Positions 43,223-51,624 are shown, counted from the first letter of the stretch. The stretch is 64,000 bases of DNA from an uncultured Flavobacterium sp. (GCF_963422545.1 NZ_OY730251.1:206227-270226), one strand, 5' to 3'. Notes: generated by a model from the letters alone, not told the origin. Numbers and translations: made by a program.

Positions 43223-43648
43223 ATGAAAGTAACTTTAAACAGAGTAAACGACGCGTTTCATTTTAAACTCAAAAATGAAAGAGGTCATATAGTTGACGTT
43301 GATAGCAGAGCCGAATTTGGCGGAAGCGATTTAGGTGCAAGTCCAATGGAATTAGTATTGATGGGAGTTGCGGGATGCAGTGCCATTGATATGATTTCGA
43401 TTTTAAAGAAACAACGTCAGGAAATAACATCTTTTAATGCTGAGGTCGAAGGAGAACGTGTACAGGTTGGAGAAGCAAAACCTTTTAAAGAAATTAATGT
43501 CATTTTTCATTTAGAAGGCGATATCAATCCTGAAAAAGCTAAAAAAGCAGCACAGCTTTCTTTCGAGAAATACTGTTCAGTTTCTAAAACAATTGAGCCA
43601 ACAGCTACAATAAAATATAAAGTTGTATTGAACAACGAAGCATTATAG
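43223..43648 (+). CDS. OsmC family protein (peroxide-related or YhfA-like)
   Basis: This 141-residue protein has the OsmC fold pattern. The signature ELVLMGVAGCSAIDMISIL near residue 46 carries the first conserved Cys. The second is in KYCSVSKTI near residue 115, which would complete the pair used in organic hydroperoxide reduction. HFHLEGD-like strands lie between. The family reduces hydroperoxides with thiols, but the YhfA-like subgroup also occurs beside sulfur genes. Its location between metX-thrA and metZ, 130 bp before metZ, is consistent with thiol metabolism. The subgroup cannot be fixed here. Confidence 0.88.
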   Translation: MKVTLNRVNDAFHFKLKNERGHIVDVDSRAEFGGSDLGASPMELVLMGVAGCSAIDMISILKKQRQEITSFNAEVEGERVQVGEAKPFKEINVIFHLEGDINPEKAKKAAQLSFEKYCSVSKTIEPTATIKYKVVLNNEAL

Positions 43649-43780
43649 AATTAGAAAATTAGTCAATAAGAGAATTTTTAAGCTGGCTATTAAGTAATGA
43701 CTCACTTTGGATTTTAAATTTTGGTTTTATAGATAGTAAAAACCTGAAACTTGAAACCTGAAACAAGAAAAACAAACACA

Positions 43781-44953
43781 ATGAATACAGAAGAATTTGG
43801 TTTTGAAACTCAAGCCATAAGAACACAATTAGAAAGAACTCAGTATCTAGAGCATTCGGTGCCATTATACTTATCGTCAAGCTTTGTATTTGAAGATGCC
43901 GAAGATATGAGAGCTTCTTTTACAGAAGAAAAAGAAAGAAATATATATAGCCGTTTTAGCAACCCGAATACAACAGAATTTGTTGATAAGATTTGCAAAA
44001 TGGAAGGTGCTGAAGCTGGTTATGCTTTTGCAACCGGAATGGCAGCCGTTTATTCTACTTTTGCAGCTTTGTTAAATGCTGGAGATCATATTGTGTCGGC
44101 GAGCAGTGTTTTTGGTTCGACGCATGCTTTGTTTATGACTTATTTTCCAAAATGGAATATCGAAACTTCGTATTTCGATATCAATAAGCCGGAAACAATT
44201 GAGAGTTTTATTAAGCCTAATACAAAAATATTATACGCGGAATCTCCAACAAATCCGGGTGTAGATGTAATTGATTTGCAATTATTGGGAGATATTGCTA
44301 AAAAACACAATCTGATTTTAATTATCGACAACTGTTTTGCAACACCATATCTTCAGCAGCCAATTAAATTTGGAGCGCATTTAGTTGTTCATTCAGCTAC
44401 AAAATTAATCGACGGTCAAGGTCGTGTTTTAGGCGGAGTTACTGTTGGAAGCGAAGATTTGATCAGACAAATTTATTTATTCTCAAGAAATACAGGTCCG
44501 GCTTTATCACCGTTTAATGCTTGGGTTTTATCTAAAAGTTTAGAAACGTTGGCAATTCGCGTAGAAAAACACTGCGAAAATGCTCTGAAAGTAGCTGAGT
44601 TTTTAGAAGCGCATCCAAATGTGAATAGCGTAAAATATCCGTTTTTAAAATCGCATCCACAATATGAAATTGCTAAAAAGCAAATGAAATTGGGAGGAAA
44701 TATTATTGCTTTTGAAATTAAAGGCGGAATCGAAGCGGGAAGAAAATTCCTGAACGCAATAAAACTTTGTTCACTATCTGCTAACATTGGAGACACAAGA
44801 TCAATTGTAACACATCCTGCATCAACCACACATAGTAAATTGTCTGAAGAAGATCAATTGGCAGTGGGAATCACGCAAGGTTTAGTGCGCGTTTCTGTAG
44901 GTTTAGAAACGGTAGCAGATGTAATTGCCGATCTGAAGCAAGCGCTTGATTAA
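43781..44953 (+). CDS. metZ: O-succinylhomoserine sulfhydrylase/trans-sulfuration enzyme
   Basis: This 390-residue PLP enzyme belongs to the shorter MetZ/MetB branch. Landmarks are the start NTEEFGFETQAIRTQLERTQ, SRFSNPNTTEFVDKICKMEGAEAG near residue 65, DNCFATPYLQQP near residue 178 and the PLP lysine in HSATKLIDGQGRVLGG. ATG 43781 was chosen over 43751 because homologues begin near it and the extension lies in repeat-like spacer (gaaacctgaaac). It likely makes homocysteine from an activated homoserine and sulfide, in parallel to metY. Since MetX here looks like an acetyltransferase, which donor it prefers is unclear. A strong terminator follows. Confidence 0.9.
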   Translation: MNTEEFGFETQAIRTQLERTQYLEHSVPLYLSSSFVFEDAEDMRASFTEEKERNIYSRFSNPNTTEFVDKICKMEGAEAGYAFATGMAAVYSTFAALLNAGDHIVSASSVFGSTHALFMTYFPKWNIETSYFDINKPETIESFIKPNTKILYAESPTNPGVDVIDLQLLGDIAKKHNLILIIDNCFATPYLQQPIKFGAHLVVHSATKLIDGQGRVLGGVTVGSEDLIRQIYLFSRNTGPALSPFNAWVLSKSLETLAIRVEKHCENALKVAEFLEAHPNVNSVKYPFLKSHPQYEIAKKQMKLGGNIIAFEIKGGIEAGRKFLNAIKLCSLSANIGDTRSIVTHPASTTHSKLSEEDQLAVGITQGLVRVSVGLETVADVIADLKQALD

Positions 44954-44975
44954 TTTTAGGTTATCTAAATTATAT

Positions 44976-45028
44976 AATGACGATTTTTGACTGTAAATTT
45001 ATTACTGTTAAAAATCGTCATTCTTTTT
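44976..45028 (+). terminator. Terminator after metZ
   Basis: The 16-base arms AATGACGATTTTTGAC and GTTAAAAATCGTCATT pair nearly perfectly around a 15-base loop, followed by CTTTTT. It ends the Met cluster transcript. Confidence 0.85.
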
Positions 45029-45112
45029 GGTGGTTGTTTCAGTAAAAAATATATTTTTGTCATTAACGAAATTAAAAAACAATTAATTAACTAAAAACCT
45101 ACCAATCAAAAC

Positions 45113-45619
45113 ATGAGCAATTCTACTTACACTCTTGACGAGAAATTATTAGTTACAGGCGGACAGCGATTCCTTAATTATCTTTTAGATAACATCTTTA
45201 TTTTGGCATTAATATTTCTCTTAGGCGTTTTTTTAGCTCTTTTTGGAAGTCTTTTAGGGCTTACCGGACTGTTAAGTTGGCTGGATAATATTAGCGATTT
45301 AGAAGGAAGAGTTCTTTTTGTTGTTGTCACTATATTTTATTACAGCATTATGGAAGGTTTGTTTGGGAGATCTTTAGCGAAATTTATTACAGGAACAATT
45401 GTAGTCGATGAAAACGGAATTAAACCTTCATTCGGGGCTATTTTTAAAAGAAGTTTATGTAGAATAATCCCTTTTGACGGACTTTCATTTTTAGGAAGTT
45501 CAGGAAGAGGATGGCATGATTCAATGTCAGATACCTATGTAGTTAATAAAAAAGCTTTAGAAGAAGAAGTAAAAATATTCAAAGAATTTAGTTTAATTGG
45601 TGTAAACGATACAAATTAA
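45113..45619 (+). CDS. RDD family membrane protein
   Basis: This 168-residue protein has the RDD layout. An N-terminal arginine (GGQRFLNYLLDN) leads into helix 1 (IFILALIFLLGVFLALFG), then helix 2 with a Tyr/Phe-rich region (VLFVVVTIFYYSIMEGLFG). The KFITGTIVVDENG and FKRSLCRIIPFD motifs then close the domain. RDD proteins are inner membrane proteins of mostly unknown function, some linked to ion transport. It stands alone behind a terminator and before the Rrf2 regulator, 150 bp apart. Confidence 0.85.
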   Translation: MSNSTYTLDEKLLVTGGQRFLNYLLDNIFILALIFLLGVFLALFGSLLGLTGLLSWLDNISDLEGRVLFVVVTIFYYSIMEGLFGRSLAKFITGTIVVDENGIKPSFGAIFKRSLCRIIPFDGLSFLGSSGRGWHDSMSDTYVVNKKALEEEVKIFKEFSLIGVNDTN

Positions 45620-45683
45620 TTAAACTATACTAATTTAGTAGAACTTAGTTGTGGATTCTGTTATTTTTCTCGTTCAAAAGAAC

Positions 45684-45747
45684 TATTTTTGTAGCAGAAA
45701 AATATTAAGAGTGCTGATTTTAGGTAGAAATCTAAAATCAGCGCTCT
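45684..45747 (+). promoter_or_regulatory. Rrf2 gene -7 box and strong 5' UTR hairpin
   Basis: TATTTTTG at 45684-45691 matches TAnnTTTG. About 16 bases later, AGAGTGCTGATTTTAG (45708-45723) pairs with CTAAAATCAGCGCTCT (45732-45747) with one G-U. The hairpin ends 20 bases before the GTG start and could gate translation. Its words resemble spacer repeats elsewhere. Confidence 0.5.
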
Positions 45748-45767
45748 ACAATCTAAAATCTATAAAC

Positions 45768-46178
45768 GTGCTTTCAAAGAAAACAAAATACGGAATTAAA
45801 GCTCTTACATATCTTGCCAGGAGAGAAAATAACGAACCTGTACAAATTGCTGAAATTGCCAAAAGTGAACATATTTCAATTAAGTTTTTGGAAAGTATAT
45901 TGTTATTGCTCAGAAATTCTGGGTTTTTGGGAGCGAAAAAAGGAAAAGGCGGAGGTTATTATCTGATAAAAGATCCGAAAGATATCAGTATGGCTAAAGT
46001 TTACCGTATCCTTGAAGGTCCAATTGCGTTGCTTCCTTGTGCAAGTCATAACTTTTATGAAAAATGCGATGATTGCGATGACGAATCAACCTGTGCAGCA
46101 AGACGATTAATGACTGAGGTAAGAGATAATACACTTAAAATACTTGAAAGTAACTCTCTTGCAGATATTGCATTTTAA
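45768..46178 (+). CDS. Rrf2 family transcriptional regulator
   Basis: This protein of 137 residues has a winged helix of the Rrf2/CymR/IscR family. KTKYGIKALTYLARREN at the N-terminus, IAKSEHISIKFLESILLLLRNSGFLGAKKGKGGGYYL (recognition helix and wing) and ISMAKVYRILEGPIALLPC follow the family order. The C-terminal Cys cluster (CASHNFYEKCDDCDDESTC) could bind an Fe-S cluster. The GTG at 45768 is chosen because the open frame extends upstream only through repeat-like spacer and homologues start with LSKKTKYG. CymR-type members control cysteine synthesis, and this one lies next to the sulfate assimilation genes. A shared operator candidate is described separately. Confidence 0.9.
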   Translation: MLSKKTKYGIKALTYLARRENNEPVQIAEIAKSEHISIKFLESILLLLRNSGFLGAKKGKGGGYYLIKDPKDISMAKVYRILEGPIALLPCASHNFYEKCDDCDDESTCAARRLMTEVRDNTLKILESNSLADIAF

Positions 46179-46184
46179 TTTTAA

Positions 46185-46260
46185 ACCATATAAGTTATAT
46201 AAGTTCATTTAATTAAGCTATGCCGCAAAATCTAAAATGAACTTATATAACTTATATGGT
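46185..46260. repeat. MITE-like element with perfect 26-bp inverted repeats (copy 2)
   Basis: Arms of 26 bases (46185-46210 and 46235-46260, starting ACCATATAAG and ending CTTATATGGT) are perfect inverted copies around a 24-base core. It lies between convergent Rrf2 and TSUP genes and may also terminate both. The longer copy 1 is at 35904-36046. Confidence 0.85.
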
Positions 46261-46274
46261 GAAAAAAATAGGTT

Positions 46275-47057
46275 TTAAAAAATCAATTTATATCCGGCAA
46301 AGAAAAGCATTACTGCAATAGCATTTCTAAGAAATAGGTCAGGCACCTTTCCGCTTAACATACTTCCCATAACAATTCCGGGAAGAGATCCCATTAATAG
46401 CTGAGCTAATAAAAATAAATCTAAATTTCCCATTGAAGCATGCCCAATTCCGGCAACAAGTGTTAACGGAACAGCATGTGCAATCTCAGTTCCTACCAAT
46501 CTTGGTGTTGGTAAAAGCGGATAAAGGAAAAACAGCGTAACTGTTCCTAAAGCTCCTGCACCAATAGACGTCAAAGTTACAGTTGCACCTAATAAAACAC
46601 CAATTCCTATAGTAAGCATATTTTGAGTATGGCTTTCGCTGTGAAATTTATCTCCGGCATGTTTTTGAGAAAAACGTAATAACCTTCTTTTAAATAAAAT
46701 AGCGACTGATGTAAAAAGCAGTGCCCAGCCTAAACTGTATTTTATTACGGCATTTATAGTTGAGATATCGGTTTTTATACTATTTAATATCCATAAAGTC
46801 AGTAAAGCCGCAGGAACACTCCCTAAAGTAAGCCAGCCTGTGATCGACCAATTTATATTACTTTTTTTGTGATGCACAAATACGCCTCCCATTTTGGTAA
46901 AAGCTGCATATAATAAATCAGTACCAACTGCAGTTGTTGGCGGAATACCAAACCACAATAAAATAGGAGTCATTAAAGAGCCGCCTCCAACACCTGTTAA
47001 CCCAACCACAAAACCAACGACTAAACCTGCAATTACAAGACCTATTTGAAAATCCAT
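46275..47057 (-). CDS. TSUP (TauE/SafE) family permease 1
   Basis: This 260-residue integral membrane protein has about eight helices in two related halves. The signature loops GLTGVGGGSLMTPILLWFG near the N-terminus and GATVTLTSIGAGALGTVTLFF in the middle are TSUP hallmarks. The family moves sulfur-containing organic acids or sulfite/sulfate across the inner membrane. It is encoded on the minus strand just beside the sulfate assimilation genes, with a different family member on the plus strand, so export or import of sulfur anions is likely. The direction and substrate are unknown. Confidence 0.88.
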   Translation of the reverse strand: MDFQIGLVIAGLVVGFVVGLTGVGGGSLMTPILLWFGIPPTTAVGTDLLYAAFTKMGGVFVHHKKSNINWSITGWLTLGSVPAALLTLWILNSIKTDISTINAVIKYSLGWALLFTSVAILFKRRLLRFSQKHAGDKFHSESHTQNMLTIGIGVLLGATVTLTSIGAGALGTVTLFFLYPLLPTPRLVGTEIAHAVPLTLVAGIGHASMGNLDLFLLAQLLMGSLPGIVMGSMLSGKVPDLFLRNAIAVMLFFAGYKLIF

Positions 47058-47280
47058 GAATTAAATTTTGCAGTAAAAATAACAACTATTTTATAATTAT
47101 CCTATGGATATGGTAGACTTTAAGAATTGTATTTGAAAAAAGAAGAAAATCACGATGTTATGTTGTTGTAACACAGTTAAATAGTATTTTTAACTTATTA
47201 AACAGATTTGTTAAATTCTTTAAATTGCTCTTTTAGTTAATGTTACGATAATTTGAGGTGTAAAAAAATGAAATATTGTT

Positions 47281-47342
47281 TTGATATTTAGAAATAAATA
47301 GTAATTTTGCCTCTCAATCTACTAACCCGATAGGGTAATGGA
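47281..47342 (+). promoter_or_regulatory. Promoter and operator of the sulfate assimilation cluster
   Basis: TTG at 47281-47283, 18 bases, TAATTTTG at 47302-47309 (full match to TAnnTTTG). Ten bases later a site (47320-47342) contains the palindrome ACCCGATAGGGT and matches the site at 30644-30666 at 18 of 23 positions. It covers the expected start of transcription, fitting a repressor. The rest of the 312-bp gap (47058-47369) shows no other feature. Confidence 0.65.
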
Positions 47343-47369
47343 TTTTAAAACAAAACGAATCATCCAAAT

Positions 47370-48272
47370 ATGGAAAAGGAGCTAAAAATAAATACTATCG
47401 ATGTTAAGTCTGATGCATCAATAAAAGAAAGATTATGGGTTGTAGTACCCGTTGTTTTATTGGTTGGCTTATTGTCAACATTAGTTTACAATCATTATGC
47501 TGAATTTTCCTGGAATGGATTTGTTGGCGGTTTTAATCAAGAATTTTTAGTGTTTTTTACTATTGGTGTTTTTGCACAATTAGTCGATGGAACTTTAGGA
47601 ATGGGTTATGGAGCAACTTCGACCTCATTTTTATTAGCTTACGGAGTTCCGCCAGTTGTGAGTAGTACGGCAGTTCACGTATCTGAAATGTTTACAACGG
47701 GTGCATCGGCGCTATCACATCATCGATTTGGAAATATCAATAAAAAACTAGTAAAACATTTATTGATTCCAGGGGTTTTAGGTTCAATAACAGGAGCTTA
47801 TTTATTGGCAGATGTAATTAATGGAGATGTTATTAAGCCATTTATTGCAGTTTACATGATTATTCTGGCTGTCATTATTATTAAAAAAGCCTTGAAAAAA
47901 AGTATTATAAAAAAGAAAACTAAAAAACTTGGTTATCTGGCTCTTTTTGGAGGTTTTATGGATTCAGTTGGCGGCGGAGGCTGGGGACCAATTGTAACCT
48001 CTACTTTATTAGGAAGAGGCAGAAATCCAAGATATACAATAGGTTCTGTAAATGCTGCTGAGTTTGCAGTTTCATTTGCAAGCGGAATTACTTTCATGCT
48101 TTTTGGAGGAATTCACGGTTGGCAGGTTATCATAGGTTTGATTTTAGGAGGAGTTATTTCAGCGCCATTAGCAGCTTATCTGGTAAATAAAATCAAAAGA
48201 AAGCCAATGATGATTGCCGTTGGAATCTTAATTATAGTATTGAGTTTAAAAACATTATCTAAATTATTGTAA
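47370..48272 (+). CDS. TSUP (TauE/SafE) family permease 2, first gene of sulfate assimilation cluster
   Basis: This 300-residue membrane protein starts with a cytoplasmic lead and one helix (LWVVVPVVLLVGLLSTLVY). The TSUP halves QLVDGTLGMGYGATSTSFLLAYG (near residue 72) and GGFMDSVGGGGWGPIVTSTLLG (near residue 195) follow, about nine helices in total. It is the first gene of the cluster, 28 bp before cysH, and the cluster has no sulfate ABC transporter (CysPTWA). I infer that it is the sulfate or sulfite permease of the pathway. It lies directly behind the candidate Rrf2 operator. Confidence 0.88.
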   Translation: MEKELKINTIDVKSDASIKERLWVVVPVVLLVGLLSTLVYNHYAEFSWNGFVGGFNQEFLVFFTIGVFAQLVDGTLGMGYGATSTSFLLAYGVPPVVSSTAVHVSEMFTTGASALSHHRFGNINKKLVKHLLIPGVLGSITGAYLLADVINGDVIKPFIAVYMIILAVIIIKKALKKSIIKKKTKKLGYLALFGGFMDSVGGGGWGPIVTSTLLGRGRNPRYTIGSVNAAEFAVSFASGITFMLFGGIHGWQVIIGLILGGVISAPLAAYLVNKIKRKPMMIAVGILIIVLSLKTLSKLL

Positions 48273-48299
48273 TATTTTTTAGAAAGGAAAGAAAAGAAT

Positions 48300-49010
48300 A
48301 TGAGTGCGACAATTATACAATCATTATTAGATAAAACGAAAGATTTTTCGCTTGACGAAACATTAGTTTTTTTAGCAAATGAATATCCGGGAAAAGTAAT
48401 TTTTTCGACATCTTTTGGTCAGGAAGATCAGGTAATTACAGATTTTTTAGCAAAAAGTAATACTGATATTACCATTTTTACTTTAGATACCGGAAGATTA
48501 TTTCAGGAGACTTATGATGTATTTCATAAAACATTAAAAAAGTATAAAAAACAAATTGAAGTTTATTTTCCGGAAGCAACGGCGGTAGAAAATTTACTGA
48601 AACAAAAAGGACCAAATAGCTTTTACGATTCAGTAGAAAACAGAAAAGAATGTTGTTTTATCCGTAAAGTAGTTCCTTTAAGAAAAGCTTTGGCAGGAAA
48701 TTCAGTTTGGATTACAGGATTAAGAGCCGAACAATCAGAAAACAGACAAGATTTACATTTGTTTGAATACGATGGAAACTTCGAAATCATAAAATTCAAT
48801 CCATTATTAAAATGGACTTTAGAAGAAGTTGAAGCTTACTTGTCAGAGAATAATGTTCCTCAAAATGCTTTACACAAACAAGGTTTCGTAAGTATAGGCT
48901 GCGCACCATGTACAAGAGCAATTTTTCCAGGTGAAGATATCAGAGCTGGAAGATGGTGGTGGGAATCGAGTCATAAAGAATGTGGTTTGCATAGTGCTAA
49001 GAAAGACTAA
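48300..49010 (+). CDS. cysH: Adenylylsulfate (APS) reductase, CysH family
   Basis: This 236-residue enzyme reduces activated sulfate to sulfite with thioredoxin or glutathione. The PP-loop-like start KVIFSTSFGQEDQVI and the catalytic KECGLH near the C-terminus are family marks. Two Cys pairs (ECCFIRK near residue 118 and GCAPCTR near residue 201) form the [4Fe-4S] ligand set found in APS reductases but absent from PAPS reductases. No APS kinase gene (cysC) is in the cluster, and CysN carries no fused kinase. APS rather than PAPS is therefore the likely substrate. Confidence 0.93.
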   Translation: MSATIIQSLLDKTKDFSLDETLVFLANEYPGKVIFSTSFGQEDQVITDFLAKSNTDITIFTLDTGRLFQETYDVFHKTLKKYKKQIEVYFPEATAVENLLKQKGPNSFYDSVENRKECCFIRKVVPLRKALAGNSVWITGLRAEQSENRQDLHLFEYDGNFEIIKFNPLLKWTLEEVEAYLSENNVPQNALHKQGFVSIGCAPCTRAIFPGEDIRAGRWWWESSHKECGLHSAKKD

Positions 49011-49073
49011 GTAGAAGAAAGAAGCTAGAGGCAAGATTCTGATGCTAGAGAATAGATTAAAGAATATAGATTT

Positions 49074-49204
49074 AAAGTTCCGGAGGAACGATTCATATTG
49101 TAGCGTCGGGTTTTAACCCGATGAAGGTTGAAGATTGTAATGTCGGATTTTAATCCGGGGGAGAACGAAGATTTATATTGTAGCGTTGGGTTTCAACCCG
49201 ATGG
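49074..49204. repeat. Array of AAAGTTCC/GGAACGA REP-like units between cysH and cysD
   Basis: One full unit at 49074-49123 (GTTCC/GGAAC hairpin, ATATTGTAGCG, then CGGGTTTTAACCCG hairpin) is followed by a degenerate piece at 49136-49160 and a third at 49163-49204. Related units are at 54571-54620, 58995 and 59264-59314. The 306-bp gap (49011-49316) holds no gene besides this array and an AT-rich spacer with aaacttgaaac words. Confidence 0.85.
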
Positions 49205-49316
49205 AGAATAAGAGAATAGAATACAGAGTGGAGATTTTTAGATCAGGTGAAAAAACTTGAAACTTTAAACCTGAAACTAAAGTTTTCCACAAACAAAAAT
49301 ATCAAACAAAAAAACA

Positions 49317-50216
49317 ATGAGTTCAGTATTAAAAACAAACGCTTTAGAGAGTGAAGCAATATACATTTTCAGAGAAGTAATTTCACAGTTTGACAAACCG
49401 GTTTTACTTTTTTCTGGAGGAAAAGATTCTATAACATTAGTGCGTTTAGCGCAAAAAGCATTTTTCCCGGCTAAAATTCCGTTTCCTCTATTGCACGTTG
49501 ATACAGGACATAATTTTCCTGAAACAATTGCTTTCAGAGATAAATTAGTTGAAGAATTAGGTTTGGAATTAATCGTTCGTAATGTTCAGGATGCTATTGA
49601 TGAAGGAAAAGTAGTTGAAGAAACCGGAAAATATTCTAGTAGAAACAGCTTACAGACCATTACACTTTTAGATGCAATCGAAGAATTTAAGTTTGATGCA
49701 TGTATTGGTGGAGCACGTCGTGATGAAGAAAAAGCAAGAGCAAAAGAACGTATTTTTTCAGTTCGTGATGATTTCGGACAATGGGACGAAAAAAATCAAA
49801 GACCGGAGTTGTTTGATATTTTGAATGGAAAAATCGAAAATGGTCAAAACGTTCGTGTTTTCCCAATTTCAAACTGGACAGAATTAGATGTTTGGAGTTA
49901 TATCGAAAAAGAGCACATTGAAATTCCGTCCATCTATTTTTCACATAAAAGAAAAGTTTTTTTGAGAGACGGTTTAATCTGGTCGCATTCTCCTTTTGTG
50001 TATCAGGACGAAGACGAACAAATCGAAGAAAGAATTGTTCGCTTCAGAACCGTTGGAGATATGAGTTGTACCGCCGCTGTTGAATCTTATGCAGCAACAA
50101 TCCAGGAAGTAGTTGGAGAAATTAGAGAATCTACCATTTCTGAAAGAGGAGCCAGAATTGATGACAAACGTTCTGAAGCTGCGATGGAGAAAAGAAAACA
50201 ACAAGGATACTTTTAA
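49317..50216 (+). CDS. cysD: Sulfate adenylyltransferase subunit 2
   Basis: This 299-residue ATP-PPase activates sulfate to APS together with CysN. The PP-loop SGGKDSITLVRLAQKAF near residue 35 is clear, followed by HVDTGHNFPETIAFRDKLV. IGGARRDEEKARAKERIFS (near residue 125) and the C-terminal MEKRKQQGYF also match CysD. It precedes cysN, as usual, but about 160 bp of repetitive spacer lies between them. The upstream REP-like array separates it from cysH. It should be co-expressed with the whole cluster if no internal terminator acts. Confidence 0.95.
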   Translation: MSSVLKTNALESEAIYIFREVISQFDKPVLLFSGGKDSITLVRLAQKAFFPAKIPFPLLHVDTGHNFPETIAFRDKLVEELGLELIVRNVQDAIDEGKVVEETGKYSSRNSLQTITLLDAIEEFKFDACIGGARRDEEKARAKERIFSVRDDFGQWDEKNQRPELFDILNGKIENGQNVRVFPISNWTELDVWSYIEKEHIEIPSIYFSHKRKVFLRDGLIWSHSPFVYQDEDEQIEERIVRFRTVGDMSCTAAVESYAATIQEVVGEIRESTISERGARIDDKRSEAAMEKRKQQGYF

Positions 50217-50365
50217 GTTGTTGGTTGATAGTTTTTAGTTGATAGCTGAAAACTTCAATAATTACAACAATTACAACAACAACATAAAAAAGCAGATTAA
50301 ATATTTTGATGGTTTTAGTTGATGTTTTAGAAAAACCAACAACCAACAACCAACAACCAACAACA
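50217..50365. repeat. Word-like repeat spacer (ttgttggttgatag class) between cysD and cysN
   Basis: TTGTTGGTTGATAG-type words and, on the other strand, AACAACCAACAACC tandem copies fill the spacer. The same words recur at 62004-62097 and 62455-62522 around the four-helix-bundle gene. No gene is supported. Confidence 0.75.
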
Positions 50366-50374
50366 TAAAAAAGA

Positions 50375-51619
50375 ATGGAAGTTTTAAAAATAGCAACAGC
50401 AGGAAGTGTAGATGACGGAAAAAGTACTTTGATCGGAAGATTATTGTATGATACAAAATCATTGACAACTGATAAAATAGAAGCAATCGAAAAAAGCAGC
50501 AAACAAAAAGGATATGATTATCTGGATTTTTCTTTGGCAACAGACGGATTGGTGGCAGAAAGAGAACAAGGAATTACAATTGACGTTGCGCATATTTATT
50601 TTTCGACCGCAAAGAAAAGTTACATTATTGCCGATACTCCAGGTCACGTTGAATATACAAGAAACATGGTTACAGGAGCTTCGACTTCTCAGGTTTCTAT
50701 CATTTTAATTGATGCCAGAAAAGGAGTTATTGAGCAAACGTACCGTCACTTTTTTATCAATAATTTATTGAGAGTAAAAGAGGTAATTGTTGCGATTAAT
50801 AAAATGGATTTAGTTGATTATTCAGAAGAAGTTTTCAATAAAATCAAAGCCGATTTCCAGGCATTAAATGCAAAAAGCACATTCAAAGAACAAAACGTAA
50901 GTTACATTCCGCTAAGCGCAATCAACGGCGGAAACGTGGTTGATAAATCGGAGAATATGCCTTGGTATGACGGACAAACTGTATTGGAACATTTAGAAGG
51001 ATTACATGCTTCGGATGTTTTTGAAGCAGGAAAAGCACGTTTTCCGGTTCAAACTGTTATTCGTCCAAAAACAGAAGAATACCACGATTTTAGAGGTTAC
51101 GCAGGAAAATTATACGGAAACTCAATAAAAGTTGGAGATGCCGTTACGGTTCTTCCTTCTTTGACAGAATCAAAAGTATCTAAAATTCACTTTTTTGATA
51201 AACAATTTGATGAAGCCGTTGCAGGTTCATCTATCACAATCGAATTAGAAAATGATATCAATGTAACGAGAGGCGATATGATTGTAAAATCATCAGAACT
51301 TCCAAAAATTGAAAAAGAAATCAATACAACAGTTTGCTGGATGGACAGCAAGAAACTGGTTGCAGGAACAAAATACATTGTACAGCACAATACAAATTCA
51401 GTTTTAGCAAAAGTAGAAAGTATCAAAAATACAATCTCAACAGACTATTCCGGAACTAAAGAAGCTTCACAATTAGCAATCAACGAAATAGGAGAAGTAA
51501 GTATCAAATTAAGCAAGCCTTTATATTTTGACGCTTACAACGAAAATAAATCAAACGGAGCTTTCATCTTAATTGATACAGCAACCAACACAACAGCAGG
51601 AGTAGGATTTATTCGATAA
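50375..51619 (+). CDS. cysN: Sulfate adenylyltransferase subunit 1 (GTPase)
   Basis: This 414-residue GTPase subunit drives APS formation by CysD. The G1 loop GSVDDGKSTLIGRLLYD is at the N-terminus. DTPGHVEYTRNMVTGAS (G3) is near residue 88, and INKMDLVDYS (G4) near residue 144. The beta-barrel domains follow, and the C-terminus VGFIR ends without an APS kinase extension. The absence of CysC agrees with an APS reductase in the cluster. Upstream bases are dominated by repeat words; the ATG at 50375 is preceded by an A-rich stretch, not a Shine-Dalgarno site. Confidence 0.95.
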   Translation: MEVLKIATAGSVDDGKSTLIGRLLYDTKSLTTDKIEAIEKSSKQKGYDYLDFSLATDGLVAEREQGITIDVAHIYFSTAKKSYIIADTPGHVEYTRNMVTGASTSQVSIILIDARKGVIEQTYRHFFINNLLRVKEVIVAINKMDLVDYSEEVFNKIKADFQALNAKSTFKEQNVSYIPLSAINGGNVVDKSENMPWYDGQTVLEHLEGLHASDVFEAGKARFPVQTVIRPKTEEYHDFRGYAGKLYGNSIKVGDAVTVLPSLTESKVSKIHFFDKQFDEAVAGSSITIELENDINVTRGDMIVKSSELPKIEKEINTTVCWMDSKKLVAGTKYIVQHNTNSVLAKVESIKNTISTDYSGTKEASQLAINEIGEVSIKLSKPLYFDAYNENKSNGAFILIDTATNTTAGVGFIR

Positions 51620-51624
51620 ATGCA

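Noticed and set aside
45651..45767. Longer start for the Rrf2 regulator
   Set aside because: It passes through the 5' UTR hairpin and repeat-like spacer; the GTG at 45768 gives the standard LSKKTKYG start.
49074..49204. CRISPR-like array between cysH and cysD
   Set aside because: Units are few, diverged and unevenly spaced, with hairpins but no constant spacers or cas genes.
49687..49944. 85-codon minus-strand frame inside cysD
   Set aside because: Antisense to conserved CysD codons.
50131..50540. Two minus-strand frames over the cysD/cysN spacer
   Set aside because: Low-complexity translation of repeat words (VVGCWLLVV); no gene signals.
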